Below are positions 28,513-37,267 of a stretch of DNA of 64,000 nt, in pieces. Both the position numbers and the translations under genes were made by a program. Below the pieces are notes generated by a model. It did no database searches, was not told the origin of the DNA, and saw only the letters and a program-made list of their open reading frames with translations. Source of the stretch: Ureibacillus sp. FSL W7-1570 (lineage in GTDB: Bacteria; Bacillota; Bacilli; Bacillales_A; Planococcaceae); the NCBI RefSeq assembly GCF_038593265.1, contig NZ_CP151979.1, positions 868,001 through 932,000 on the forward strand. The letters are read 5' to 3'. Position 1 is the first letter of the stretch, and every line of letters begins with the position of its first letter.

Positions 28513-28612
28513 CGGTTTTCCCCCTTGCATTCATGTTAAAACCAATCGGGCCCTTTAAACGTTGTGTAATCACTGCACCTTCGTTCTTGCGAAACAACTG
28601 TCGCATAAGTGC

Positions 28613-28640
28613 ATAAAAAAACTTGGTGTTATCAACCAAG
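28613..28640 (-). terminator. Terminator overlapping the stop of the 28632 gene
   Basis: CTTGGTGTTATCAACCAAG (28622-28640) is a perfect 7-bp stem-loop followed on the minus strand by T7. The stem includes the last two codons and stop of the gene. Confidence 0.8.
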
Positions 28641-28859
28641 CTTTTCCCGGTACTTATGAATATAAATTTTTTCTGCAAGAAAACTGGCCATTAGACCCAT
28701 TATGAAAGGAATCAATGAACCACTCGTAATGTAGAGGCCATTTGAATGATCTGTATATTGGTGATTAAACATGAACGGAATGGTAAATAGATGCCCCACT
28801 AAATAAAGAAGCCCTGTTGTTAAAACAAGTGTCATCAAAACAATCATACACCTTATCAT
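28632..28859 (-). CDS. Small membrane protein with two spans
   Basis: A 75-residue protein with two hydrophobic segments (CMIVLMTLVLTTGLLYLVG and LIPFIMGLMASFLAEKIYI) and a Lys/Arg-rich end. The AGGAGGTGGGTAC site gives a perfect ribosome-binding context for ATG 28859, so the longer frame to 28889 is rejected. Its stop lies within its own terminator. I do not recognise a family. Confidence 0.65.
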   Translation of the reverse strand: MIRCMIVLMTLVLTTGLLYLVGHLFTIPFMFNHQYTDHSNGLYITSGSLIPFIMGLMASFLAEKIYIHKYREKLG

Positions 28860-28959
28860 GTACCCACCTCCTATAGAAAATTTTAACATTAATTTATATT
28901 TTTGTTAATTATGTATTTTTGCTTAAAGGAAGCTGGGACAAAACCACCTCTAACTAAAA

Positions 28960-29003
28960 ATTAGCCGCTGGCATTTTACAAAAGTAAAGTGTCGGCGGCT
29001 TAA
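28960..29003 (+). other. Long hairpin in the leader of an IS remnant
   Basis: ATTAGCCGCTGGCATTTTAC (28960-28979) and GTAAAGTGTCGGCGGCTTAAT are inverted repeats of about 19 bp, followed by T-rich DNA. It stands upstream of the decayed transposase and may insulate the element from read-through. Confidence 0.5.
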
Positions 29004-29103
29004 TTTTATTGCATCATAAAAGTACACTTTCTGCTAAAATTTAAGTATCTGACCCCAAAAATTTTAGCTAAAGGAAGTGTCCTTATATTTAAAATATTAT
29101 AAC

Positions 29104-30143
29104 ATGTATCAATTAGATTTACCTCTAGTTTTAGAAATAAAATTACAAGAAAATGATATTGCCTTCCACATTCATCATTTTGTTGAAAGTATCCCTGATG
29201 AAGCCTTCCATTCGTTTCTTCGAAATACAGGCTGTCCTGCTTATCATCCACGTATGATGCTCAAAATTATTTTTTGTGCCTATTCGCAGTCTGCCTTTTC
29301 AGGTTAAAAATTGAAGCTCTATTATAAGAAGCGACCGGAAATATCCCAAACAAGCCTACAAACAATTAATAGACTTCATTCTACGGGAACAAAGGTACCA
29401 AAAAGACTTTGACATCTTGGGGGAACGGAACAGTTTATTCCTAAACAGACTTAGATGCAACGTTCATGTGTATGAAAGACGACTATATGAAAAACGGCCA
29501 ATTGAAAGCTGGGTACAATGTACAAATCGCAACGAAAGGTCAGTACGTACTGGCTTATGGCATCTTTCCAAATCCTTCAGATACACGTACACTCATTCCA
29601 TTTTTAGATGAGATAGAACAACATTATTTTTGAATTGCCAAAGTATATTGTGGCAAATGCATGGTATGGCAGTGAAGTGAACTATGGGGATATCCTTTCC
29701 GATCGCAAACGCGAGGTGCTTATTCCATATACCATATGTATGAGAAAGAACAAAAGATGAAATATAAACAAAACCCATTTCATCCGGACAATTGGGAATA
29801 TGATGAATGTGAAAACTGTTCAGGATGTCCATTTCGTTCATCATGCACAAAAGCAAAGGAAGGCAATCACCGAAAGGTCATGGTGAATGAAAAATGGGAA
29901 CAACAAAAAGAATATGTAAGAGCGAAGCTTTCAGAAGAAAAAGCTGGTTCTATTTTCCGTCAACGTAAAATAGACGTAGAACCAGTTTTTGGATTCTTGA
30001 AGGCTAATTTGCGTTTCACTCGATTTTCCGTTCGAGGAAAATCGAAAGTGGAAAATGAAATGGGCATTGCCTTAATGGCCGTGAATTTACGGATATACAC
30101 GGCCAACAAAGATCAAACGACCAAAAAAATGGAGAGAAATTGA
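29104..30143 (+). pseudogene. Decayed IS1182-like transposase
   Basis: Pieces of a transposase in at least two frames interrupted by stops. The N-terminal part (29104-29307, MYQLDLPLVLEIKLQEND... PAYHPRMMLKIIFCAYSQ) is typical of IS1182-type enzymes; the middle (29308-29735) is full of stops. The C-terminal part (29736-30143) has the Cys-rich CENCSGCPFRSSCTKA motif and the DVEPVFGFLKANLRFTRF end. It is clearly non-functional. The convergent hairpin at 30143-30179 looks like the element's terminator. Exact boundaries are not clear; the remnant seems to span about 28920-30190. Confidence 0.8.
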
Positions 30144-30179
30144 AAAAGGAGAATTTGAACAAACTCAAATTCTCTTTTT
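30143..30179 (+). terminator. Terminator after the IS1182-like remnant
   Basis: AAAAAGGAGAATTTGA pairs with TCAAATTCTCTTTTT with a single bulge (30143-30179). Between here and the small gene at 30371 I see nothing else. Confidence 0.75.
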
Positions 30180-30370
30180 AATAAAAATTTGTTCTATTGT
30201 CTTCCATTTCAAACCTGAAAGAGGGGAAAATACTTTCCTTATTTTATGGCGACTTTCCGGTTACAAACATATATTCTTTTGCATTCACTACATCCGAAAT
30301 TTCGGCTTTTTCTTACCTTCAAATTATCTTCAAGAAAATACATACGAGTAATTAACATATCGTACCATTT

Positions 30371-30511
30371 TTACCTTGTACCACAAACTTTAGCAAATTT
30401 TTCTTGAATCGATGCAGATTCTTTTTTCATTGCAGCAAGTTGACGTTCGATAATTTGTTTGCCATAACCTTTTTTTGCGGATGCAACCAATACAATCCGT
30501 TCCTTTTTCAT
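30371..30511 (-). CDS. 46-residue basic protein downstream of the DUF4062 gene
   Basis: ATG 30511 follows the stop of the DUF4062 pseudogene by 2 nt, and GGAGGGG, made by the last codons of that gene, is its ribosome site. The peptide (MKKERIVLVASAKKGYGK...) is Lys-rich, soluble and ends in VCGTR. The tight junction suggests co-translation with the upstream gene. I do not recognise it; it may be the start of a longer gene cut by decay. Confidence 0.4.
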   Translation of the reverse strand: MKKERIVLVASAKKGYGKQIIERQLAAMKKESASIQEKFAKVCGTR

Positions 30512-30513
30512 AC

Positions 30514-31355
30514 TTACCCCTCCATCAATTTTTTCAGAAAAAAGCAATAACGATATCCCTTTGACTCTAGTATAGCATTAAATACAAAATCATGATACTC
30601 TTCTTTAATAATTTCCCCATCGTTTGGATAATGCACACAAAAAACATATGTATTCACTTTAAACAAAAAATAAAAAAGATTTTTATCATAATTATAAAAT
30701 AACGCTTCCTCATATTCAGGATTTGTAGCCGTTATCACAACATAAGAATCCCGGTTATCCAAAGGGATATTTTCGGCAGTTACATCTCCACTATATTCAA
30801 CTAATACCATTTCATCACTTTCCATTGAATATAAAGTAATTGCCGTTGCCGGATTTAATACTGTAATTTTTTCATTTTGATATTTAGATTTTTTTCAACT
30901 ACAATTCTATCCATTTGATTTTGAAGCCTAGATAATAAAAGTCTTGCGTCGACGATTTTTCCGTTTCTAATCAATTCAACAAGCCTTAATGAATTTTCGT
31001 AAAAATCACGATATATTGAAAAATGATACATTGCTCGTTGAATATCTTTTTCTATACTGAGATACCTTAAGCTCTTTTTCATAATTGAAGATAAATGCTG
31101 TTTAATTTGATCATCTAAATCAATGCCTAACTCAAATGAATTTAAATAGTAACCTTTTTGGTATAAATCATATAGAAGAACAAGAACATATGAATCTGAT
31201 ATGTAAGTAGTTTCGAAAGTATCAACTACGTTTACGAATTGTCTATAATTATTAAAATATAAATCATTAACTTCGTCTAATTTATTTTTTAATTGAACAT
31301 TTTGCACATTTTTCAACCCAAGAGTCATAAGGTTTTCTAAAGCATAAAAAAGGAC
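30514..31355 (-). pseudogene. C-terminal part of a disrupted DUF4062-domain gene
   Basis: The frame runs leftwards from the IS boundary (VLFYALENLMTLGLKN...) to about 30886. There an A7 run (GTTGAAAAAAATC) puts it out of frame; with one more A the protein continues as VVEKKSKYQNEKITVLNPATAI and on through MESDEMVLVEYSG to the stop at 30514. It is a helical region of about 190 residues followed by a beta-rich domain of about 90. Alone neither part is recognisable, but the junction with the N-terminal piece beyond the IS is exact (see 32660-33099). Confidence 0.65.
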
Positions 31356-32659
31356 TTCACCCCTTATTTGTAGAATTTTGAAGTGACCAAACCACAAAAA
31401 TCCATAAGGAGGAAGTCACTTTGTATATTCTACAAGAAAGTCTATTTTCCTTTGAAGAATTGCAAATTTTAGAGTCAAAAGAGAAATTACCGATCTTTTT
31501 TAGTGCTCTAGATTTGCGTCCTTATGCTAAACAATTGAAAAGTTCTTCACCCCAAGGGGCTGAAGGACATTCCAAAGAAGGGATATTAAGGGCTCTTATC
31601 GCTGCCCCATTAGAAGGTATTGATACTTTTACTTCTCTTCACAATCGATTAAAAAATGACCTGCGTTTTCGTTACCAATGTGGTTTAGATATTAGCAGGC
31701 CTGCACCATCCATCTCTACTCTTAGCCGAGTATTTTCTTCACTAACCAAAACTGGACTTGTGAAAAGAATCTTTCAAGATCTCGTCCAGTTAGCTCAAGA
31801 GGAAGGAGTAATTGATGGAAAACATCAGGCTATCGACAGTGCCGCCATTGATGCTTATGAAAAGAAGCAGCCTAAGAAGCGAAGTGAACAAACAGGCAAC
31901 GCCAATTGGGGGGCAAAGTTTGATTCCTTCGGTAATAAAATTACTTGGTTTGGCTATAAGATGCATCTTTCCGTTGACACCAAAAGTGAATTACCAATGG
32001 CGATTGAAGTAACCCCTGCTCATATCAACGATGGGGATGTCGCACCACAATTAATTGAACAAGTAAAGAGTTGTACAAACTCTAAAATTGATTTCCTGAT
32101 AATGGATGGTGGGTACGACCAGCTAAAAAACTACGAATCCGCCAAGAACATCGGGGCTCAAGCTATTATTCCACTCAATTTGCGTAATGAAAAGGAGCCT
32201 CCCGAAGGAATTGCCTCCAATGGAACCCCACGCTGTTCGATGGGGTACGAAATGACTTATTGGGGCGCCAATAAGGATCAGCTCAAATTCAGATGTCCAC
32301 ACGCAACCGGAAAAGTGGATTGCCCATTAGGAATGGCAGCCTGTTCATCCTCCAACTATGGAATGGTAGTAAAAATTAACGTGAATAAGGATCTTCGCCG
32401 GTACTCTAATCCACACCGCGATTCCAAACGTTGGAAAGAACTTTACAATGAGCGAACCAGTGTAGAACGGTGCAATTCAAGAATGAAAAGTTATCTTACA
32501 GCGAACTCCCTGCATGTGTGGGGAATCGATAAAGTAAAAACTCATATTTACTTGAACGCCATCGTATTACTGGTTTCAGCTCTCGCAATGGCAAAAGAGA
32601 GTAAAAAGCAACAAACCGCTTAAAAAATTTTTAAAGCGAAAAATTCTGCAAGTACGCCC
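31356..32659 (+). mobile_element. IS4-type insertion sequence in the DUF4062 gene
   Basis: AAAAAAGGAC occurs at 31346-31355 and again at 32660-32669, fitting a 10-bp target duplication. The ends share a degenerate inverted repeat around TTTGTAGAATTTT and the reverse complement of AAAATTCTGCAAGT. One intact transposase gene lies inside, oriented opposite to the disrupted gene. Confidence 0.7.
31421..32623 (+). CDS. IS4-superfamily transposase
   Basis: A 400-residue DDE transposase. The catalytic acids are in AIDSAAIDAYEK and FLIMDGGYDQ, and the C-terminal YREK box is YNERTSVERCNSRMK, which fits Y(2)R(3)E(6)K exactly. A Cys/His-rich stretch (CPHATGKVDCPLGMAAC) lies between the second Asp and the Glu. 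TTG 31421 is preceded by AAGGAGG at about 8 nt. The gene is complete. Automated naming may give IS1182 or IS5; the YREK box supports the IS4 superfamily. Confidence 0.85.
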   Translation: MYILQESLFSFEELQILESKEKLPIFFSALDLRPYAKQLKSSSPQGAEGHSKEGILRALIAAPLEGIDTFTSLHNRLKNDLRFRYQCGLDISRPAPSISTLSRVFSSLTKTGLVKRIFQDLVQLAQEEGVIDGKHQAIDSAAIDAYEKKQPKKRSEQTGNANWGAKFDSFGNKITWFGYKMHLSVDTKSELPMAIEVTPAHINDGDVAPQLIEQVKSCTNSKIDFLIMDGGYDQLKNYESAKNIGAQAIIPLNLRNEKEPPEGIASNGTPRCSMGYEMTYWGANKDQLKFRCPHATGKVDCPLGMAACSSSNYGMVVKINVNKDLRRYSNPHRDSKRWKELYNERTSVERCNSRMKSYLTANSLHVWGIDKVKTHIYLNAIVLLVSALAMAKESKKQQTA

Positions 32660-33099
32660 AAAAAAGGACAAACAGAATATTTGTAAACCAAAGATACAAA
32701 ATACCCCAATTTATTTGGGTTTCTTTTAAAACTCTTTTTAATAAAAATCTAATTTTGCAAAACTCTCAATTTAAAAAATTCATCAACAACTTGTCGATTT
32801 ACATAAACCAAGACCTTTTTTCCTTCTTCATGGGCAGTTAAAAATTCCAAATGAGTAACAGATTTACCTTCGGAGGAAATCATTGAGCCAGCTTTAGTGT
32901 CTATAAATAATATTAACATATCACTGTCTTTTACATATTCCAAACATGTTTTAACACTATCCAATTCAGTAAACATAATACTCTCTTCAAAAATAATACC
33001 TTCATGACCCAAATTATCTAATAATTGTTTAGTTCTCATCCTCAACGTTGTCAATGAATCTTGAGCAACAGAACTAATAAAGACTGAAAGTTTATCCAC
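32660..33099 (-). pseudogene. N-terminal part of a disrupted DUF4062-domain gene
   Basis: GTG 33099, with GGAGGTG 7 nt upstream, starts a DUF4062 domain (KLSVFISSVAQDSLTTLRMR, LGHEGIIFEES, SDMLILFIDTKAGS, SVTHLEFLTAHEEGKKVLVYV). This Rossmann-like, TIR-related domain is frequent at the front of multi-domain STAND-type and other putative defence proteins. The frame hits TAG at 32749-32751. Dropping one base there continues in frame as RFLLKRVLKETQINW...TNILF up to the IS, and then exactly into the C-terminal piece. The intact protein would be about 420 residues. One IS and two frameshifts show the locus is no longer maintained. Confidence 0.7.
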
Positions 33100-33281
33100 T
33101 ATTTTCACCTCCATTTATGCTTATTGCAGAACGAATCTGTTGTATTTATATACAATTTACAATAATCCGGTAATAAAGGGTATATGTACACTTTTATTAT
33201 ACTACAATCAAAAATCTTATTTTCCGATTTTTCAAATTGCTTACCAGCTTCTATCAACAATTAATTTTTATTTTTTAAAAC

Positions 33282-33331
33282 AAAAAACAAATGCAGAACC
33301 CTGCATTCAAATCTTGCAAAGTTCTGCATTT
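33282..33331 (-). terminator. Terminator of cstA
   Basis: AATGCAGAAC (33290-33299) and GTTCTGCATT (33321-33330) form a 10-bp stem, followed on the minus strand by TTGTTTTTTG. Confidence 0.75.
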
Positions 33332-33392
33332 ATTATGATGAACCCCTTCATTTTATATGTTTCCCATCCCATTCATGGCAACCATCACCAGA

Positions 33393-35192
33393 TTAGTTGT
33401 TGATGGTTGCCACTTTGCTGAAGCGGGGGCTTGCCCAAAGTTCTTTCCACTTCACAATGGACGTCACCACAATCACCAACCCAAGCGCCAACATGATGAC
33501 CGATAACACGCCATTCACCATATTGAATCCACTTGCCGCTTCGTTCCAGTAGACATTTTTGATCATCCAGATGCCTGCCACATTGACCGTCACATATAGG
33601 TAAGCGAGCGGAATCAAACATGTCAGGGCGTAAATGCGTTTATCTGCGATTTTCAATACAAATGTCACGCCGCACACTAACCCGATGGATGCCATCAACT
33701 GGTTGGATACCCCGAACAGCGCCCATACGGATGCGATGTCCCCGGAATTCAATAAATACCCCCACATCAAGCAGGCCAAGGCGCTTGCACCGATTGCTCC
33801 AAGCATCGAATCCGTTTTCTTCAACGGTTTGATCACATTCCCCAAAAAGTCTTGAATCAAATATCGGGCCGTACGCGTACCGGCATCAATCGCCGTTAAA
33901 ATGAAGACGGCTTCAAACATGATGACGAATTGATAGAAGTAGCTTGTCAAATGGCTGAACCATTTGATGCCTGAGAAAATGGAAGCCATCCCCACAGCCA
34001 ATGTCACCGCACCGCCAGTACGCCCTTCAAGATCCATGCCGATTGCTTCGGAAAGCACCGGTAAATCCACGACCGTCATGCCTAATTGGGCGAATTTTTC
34101 AGGCGCCGAGTTGATGGCGAAATAGTCGGCCGGATGTAGAACCGTCGCGGCAACCAATGCCATCACCCCTACCACACATTCCACCAACATGGCACCAAAT
34201 CCGACAGGTCGGATATCCTCCCAACGATTCAGCATTTTCGGTGTTGTACCGGAGCCTACAAACGCGTGGAAACCGGAAATCGCACCGCAGGCGATGGTGA
34301 TGGATACAAATGGCCATACAGGACCCGCAACAATGGGACCGCCGCCATTAATAAAATCCGGAATAATGGCTGGAAATTGTATTGTTGGATTTATAATAAA
34401 TACCCCAATGATTAACGCGATAAATACCCCAATTTTCATAAAGCTGGACAGATAATCTCTCGGTGCAAGCAGGAACCATACCGGCAAGGCTGCCGCAAAG
34501 AACGCGTAAACCGGCAAGATCATCGCCAATGTATCTTTATCTAAAGTTAATACATCCCCCAACCAAGTGCCTTGGATGGATGGTCCATAGAAGACTGCCG
34601 CAACGAGCAGAACCACACCGATGATGGTCGATAATTTGATATTTCCGGTAAACCGGTTGATCAATCCCATGATCATGGCGATTGGAATGGTGGAAGCAAC
34701 GGCGAATGTGCCCCATGGATTTTCAGCCAACGCCCCCAAAATCACCATGGAAAGTCCTGCCATCGTAATGGTGATAATAAATAGCATGGCAAGGCCTGTA
34801 CAAAAGCCGGCAACCGGTCCCAATTCTTCTTTCATGACTTCTGAAAGGGATTTTCCGCCTTTCATCATGGATGCGAATAACACCACCGCATCATGCACAG
34901 CCCCGCCAATAACGGCCCCAATCAAAAGCCATAAATATCCCGGCAGATATCCGAATTGGGCCGCCAACACCGGTCCCACCAATGGACCAGCCGCTGCAAT
35001 GGCCGCAAAGTGATGGCCAAAAGCAATCCATTTATTTGTTGGCACAAAGTCTTTTCCGTCATTGTATGTATGTGCCGGTGTCGGTTGATCATCTTTGATT
35101 TTCAACACTTTTTTCGTAAAGAAAATGCCGTAAAATCGGTAAGCAATTACTAAAATGCAGATTGCCCCGATTACAATGGTGATTGCATTCAT
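33393..35192 (-). CDS. cstA: Carbon starvation protein A (CstA family transporter)
   Basis: A 599-residue polytopic membrane protein with about 16 spans. CstA proteins import pyruvate or small peptides during carbon limitation. Characteristic segments are NKWIAFGHHFAAIAAAGPLVGPVLAAQ-like (about 52-78), GGAVHDAVVLFASMMKGGKSL (about 97) and GFHAFVGSGTTPKML (about 300). ATG 35192 is preceded by two GGGG-type sites. It is monocistronic. The 320-bp upstream region contains paired TTGTTATATAACAA-type palindromes (35281-35326), also found ahead of the dicarboxylate transporter at 58.6 kb. Confidence 0.93.
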   Translation of the reverse strand: MNAITIVIGAICILVIAYRFYGIFFTKKVLKIKDDQPTPAHTYNDGKDFVPTNKWIAFGHHFAAIAAAGPLVGPVLAAQFGYLPGYLWLLIGAVIGGAVHDAVVLFASMMKGGKSLSEVMKEELGPVAGFCTGLAMLFIITITMAGLSMVILGALAENPWGTFAVASTIPIAMIMGLINRFTGNIKLSTIIGVVLLVAAVFYGPSIQGTWLGDVLTLDKDTLAMILPVYAFFAAALPVWFLLAPRDYLSSFMKIGVFIALIIGVFIINPTIQFPAIIPDFINGGGPIVAGPVWPFVSITIACGAISGFHAFVGSGTTPKMLNRWEDIRPVGFGAMLVECVVGVMALVAATVLHPADYFAINSAPEKFAQLGMTVVDLPVLSEAIGMDLEGRTGGAVTLAVGMASIFSGIKWFSHLTSYFYQFVIMFEAVFILTAIDAGTRTARYLIQDFLGNVIKPLKKTDSMLGAIGASALACLMWGYLLNSGDIASVWALFGVSNQLMASIGLVCGVTFVLKIADKRIYALTCLIPLAYLYVTVNVAGIWMIKNVYWNEAASGFNMVNGVLSVIMLALGLVIVVTSIVKWKELWASPRFSKVATINN

Positions 35193-35280
35193 CCCCTTTT
35201 ATTCCCCTTTCTCTCTCTACTTTCCATTTCATTATTCTAATAATCTTTTTATTTTGAATATAAACATATCCTAGCACCAT

Positions 35281-35326
35281 TTTTGTTATATAACAATAGT
35301 TTTCTGTTTCATCTGTTATATAAAAA
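35281..35326. promoter_or_regulatory. Paired TTGTTATATAACAA operator-like sites upstream of cstA
   Basis: A perfect 14-bp palindrome TTGTTATATAACAA (35283-35296) and a degenerate copy TGTTATATAAAAA (35314-35326), centres 30 bp apart, lie about 100-130 bp before the cstA start. The same pair arrangement occurs upstream of dctP (60037-60083). The rest of the 35193-35573 gap is AT-rich with no gene I can support. Confidence 0.5.
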
Positions 35327-35573
35327 TCAACTACATAATAATAGAAGAAATTGTTTTCACTATAAAAACCTTTAAAATCAGTTTTGCTTTATTTTTCTAT
35401 ATTAACGGTAAAATATTCTAGTAAATTACTATTTTTTATAAATCTTCTAAAAATTCAATGATTTCAATGATTTCCATCCAACTTCCTCTTCTCCGAAACC
35501 GGATGGGAGGTTGAAACGTTTATATAGTACAATCCAATTCAGTTGTTTTTTTCCAAAAAGGAGTTGCAGTTTA

Positions 35574-36236
35574 TTGTCATTGATTCATAAATACAAAGAA
35601 CCCGCTTTCATCATTGTTGCGTCCATTTTTGCATGCATCATGTTATACATCATTGAACAGATTCTTTTATCCACCTATGAAATCAAAACGATCTTCAAAA
35701 TTATCTTTTTTACCTCCATTCCGCTGATTTATTGGAAATGGTTTCAACCTGCCAAAAGGATGAAAGAAAAACAATCGGGGCTGCGGTTGAGCTTTGCCCT
35801 TTCCACCGCTGTTTTCTGCATCATTTGGCTTGTTTTTTGGCTCTTTGGTTCCTTTGTGGACTTTTCCAATATCCTGAAAGAACTGGAACTGTCAAAAAAC
35901 GAGTATATTTTGAGAGGCATTTATATCATTTTTGGGAATTCTTTTTTGGAAGAGTTCTTTTTCCGGGGATTCATCTTCTTGAATCTTTATGAATCGGGTT
36001 ACCGGAAAACCGCCTATGGGTTTTCTTCCTTGTTGTTTTCCATTTATCATATTGCGTTGTTTCAAAGCTGGTTTTCCCTTTGGATTATGCTCCTTATTCT
36101 TCTCTCATTATTTGCCGTGGGTTTTGTTTTTGACGTTCTCACGAAACGGGCCGGTTCCTTTAAAGGCTCCTGGGTGGTGCATATCAGCGCGGATCTTGCC
36201 ATCATCCTCATCGGATGGGTCATGTTTTTTGCATGA
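35574..36236 (+). CDS. CPBP-family intramembrane glutamic protease
   Basis: A 220-residue membrane protein with about six spans of the CPBP/CAAX protease (Abi) family. The three motifs are present: EEFFFRG near residue 137 (the catalytic Glu pair and Arg), FSIYH near residue 165, and HISADLAIILIG near the C-terminus. Substrates of such bacterial proteases are mostly unknown. The frame is open from 35511, but AAAGGAG at 35556 fits TTG 35574 best. It is followed by a shared terminator and is convergent with the cobalamin cluster. Confidence 0.8.
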   Translation: MSLIHKYKEPAFIIVASIFACIMLYIIEQILLSTYEIKTIFKIIFFTSIPLIYWKWFQPAKRMKEKQSGLRLSFALSTAVFCIIWLVFWLFGSFVDFSNILKELELSKNEYILRGIYIIFGNSFLEEFFFRGFIFLNLYESGYRKTAYGFSSLLFSIYHIALFQSWFSLWIMLLILLSLFAVGFVFDVLTKRAGSFKGSWVVHISADLAIILIGWVMFFA

Positions 36237-36276
36237 AAAAAACTTCTGCACCGATAATTTGGTTGCAGAAGTTTTC
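36235..36276. terminator. Bidirectional terminator between the CPBP gene and cob cluster
   Basis: ACTTCTGCA (36242-36250) and TGCAGAAGT (36264-36272), with A7 before and TTTT after, so it works on both strands. Confidence 0.85.
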
Positions 36277-36287
36277 AATTGGTGTGT

Positions 36288-36719
36288 TTAAGATTTGATC
36301 AAACGGCAATGGTCCCCTTTCAACACTTCAGGAATCCCATACCACACCCGGATCACTTTTTCGCTCTTTTCAAACAGTTGCTGATACAACCGGCCGCAAG
36401 TATCCCTCAAATGGCGCTCCTCTTTGGAAAGGGGGACGATGCCGCGGCCGATGTCTGTGCATATGCAAATCAAATTCGTCACTTCATCCAATTTCAACAA
36501 CTTGGCCATCATTTGTTCCACAATTTCATCTTCGGACAAGCCTTCGTATTGGGGGACCATCTTTTCAAAATGGCCAACGATGACATAATCCCCTTTTGTA
36601 AAGGGGCCGTCCGGAATTTCCCCTTCAAAGAAAAAGATCCGCTGATTCTCCAAGTCTTTCAATGATTCCTTTACAAATTTTCTCTTACCGTTATAGGCGC
36701 CACCGATAACCGATTGCAT
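36288..36719 (-). CDS. CobU-like P-loop protein
   Basis: A 143-residue protein resembling a shortened adenosylcobinamide kinase. The N-terminal glycine loop is GGAYNGKRKFV, where an Arg replaces the usual Ser/Thr after the Lys, and CTDIGRGIVPLSKEER (about 88) is the CobU-type GRGIVP element. It probably helps adenosylcobinamide handling, but the kinase and guanylyltransferase residues of CobU are better preserved in the 38025 gene. ATG 36719 has GGGGGAG 4 nt upstream and overlaps cobC by 49 bp. It is the last gene of the cob cluster. Confidence 0.7.
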   Translation of the reverse strand: MQSVIGGAYNGKRKFVKESLKDLENQRIFFFEGEIPDGPFTKGDYVIVGHFEKMVPQYEGLSEDEIVEQMMAKLLKLDEVTNLICICTDIGRGIVPLSKEERHLRDTCGRLYQQLFEKSEKVIRVWYGIPEVLKGDHCRLIKS

Positions 36720-37267
36720 GCTTCTCCCCCTTTCAACGATCCAACATCATCCCAAACGAAAGTGTAAATCGTTCGATGCTCTGCCGTCACTTCCTGGAAA
36801 CTATGTTCCTTCAAAAATTTTGAAATCAACAATCGGATCACCCCGCCATGGACGACAAACACATACTCTCCTCCGCTGCCCACAATATGATGAAACGTGT
36901 CCAGCACCCGCTTTTCAAAATCAACAAAAGATTCGCCGTCGGGGGGCGTCACCTTGTACGGCGCATCAATCCATCGGCGATAGGTTTCAAAATGTTTCAA
37001 TTCTTCATAGGTTTTCATCTCAAAATCCCCGAAATCGAGTTCCCTCAAACCGGAAAACGGGAGGTACCGGGCATTGGGAAAGTACAGTTCTGCCGTTTCC
37101 CGGCAGCGTTTCAAATCGCTGCCATAGACGGTTTCTGTATGTACCGGAACCGAGCAAACCGCCTTCCGGATCGCGATCGGTTCATCCGTCCATCCAAGAT
37201 ATTTCCGTTGCCAATTCGCCTTCGTTTTTTCGTGGCGAATCAGATGCACAACAACAGAATTCCCCAT
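36671..37267 (-). CDS. cobC: Alpha-ribazole phosphatase-like histidine phosphatase
   Basis: A 198-residue histidine-phosphatase-superfamily protein, expected to remove phosphate from alpha-ribazole 5'-phosphate in the lower-ligand branch of cobalamin assembly. The catalytic LIRHEKT motif is at residues 9-15, the GLRELDFGDFE element near 72, and the second histidine motif VVHGGVIR near 137. It overlaps cobS by 28 bp and the CobU-like gene by 49 bp, which confirms an operon. Confidence 0.85.
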   Translation of the reverse strand: MGNSVVVHLIRHEKTKANWQRKYLGWTDEPIAIRKAVCSVPVHTETVYGSDLKRCRETAELYFPNARYLPFSGLRELDFGDFEMKTYEELKHFETYRRWIDAPYKVTPPDGESFVDFEKRVLDTFHHIVGSGGEYVFVVHGGVIRLLISKFLKEHSFQEVTAEHRTIYTFVWDDVGSLKGGEACNRLSVAPITVRENL

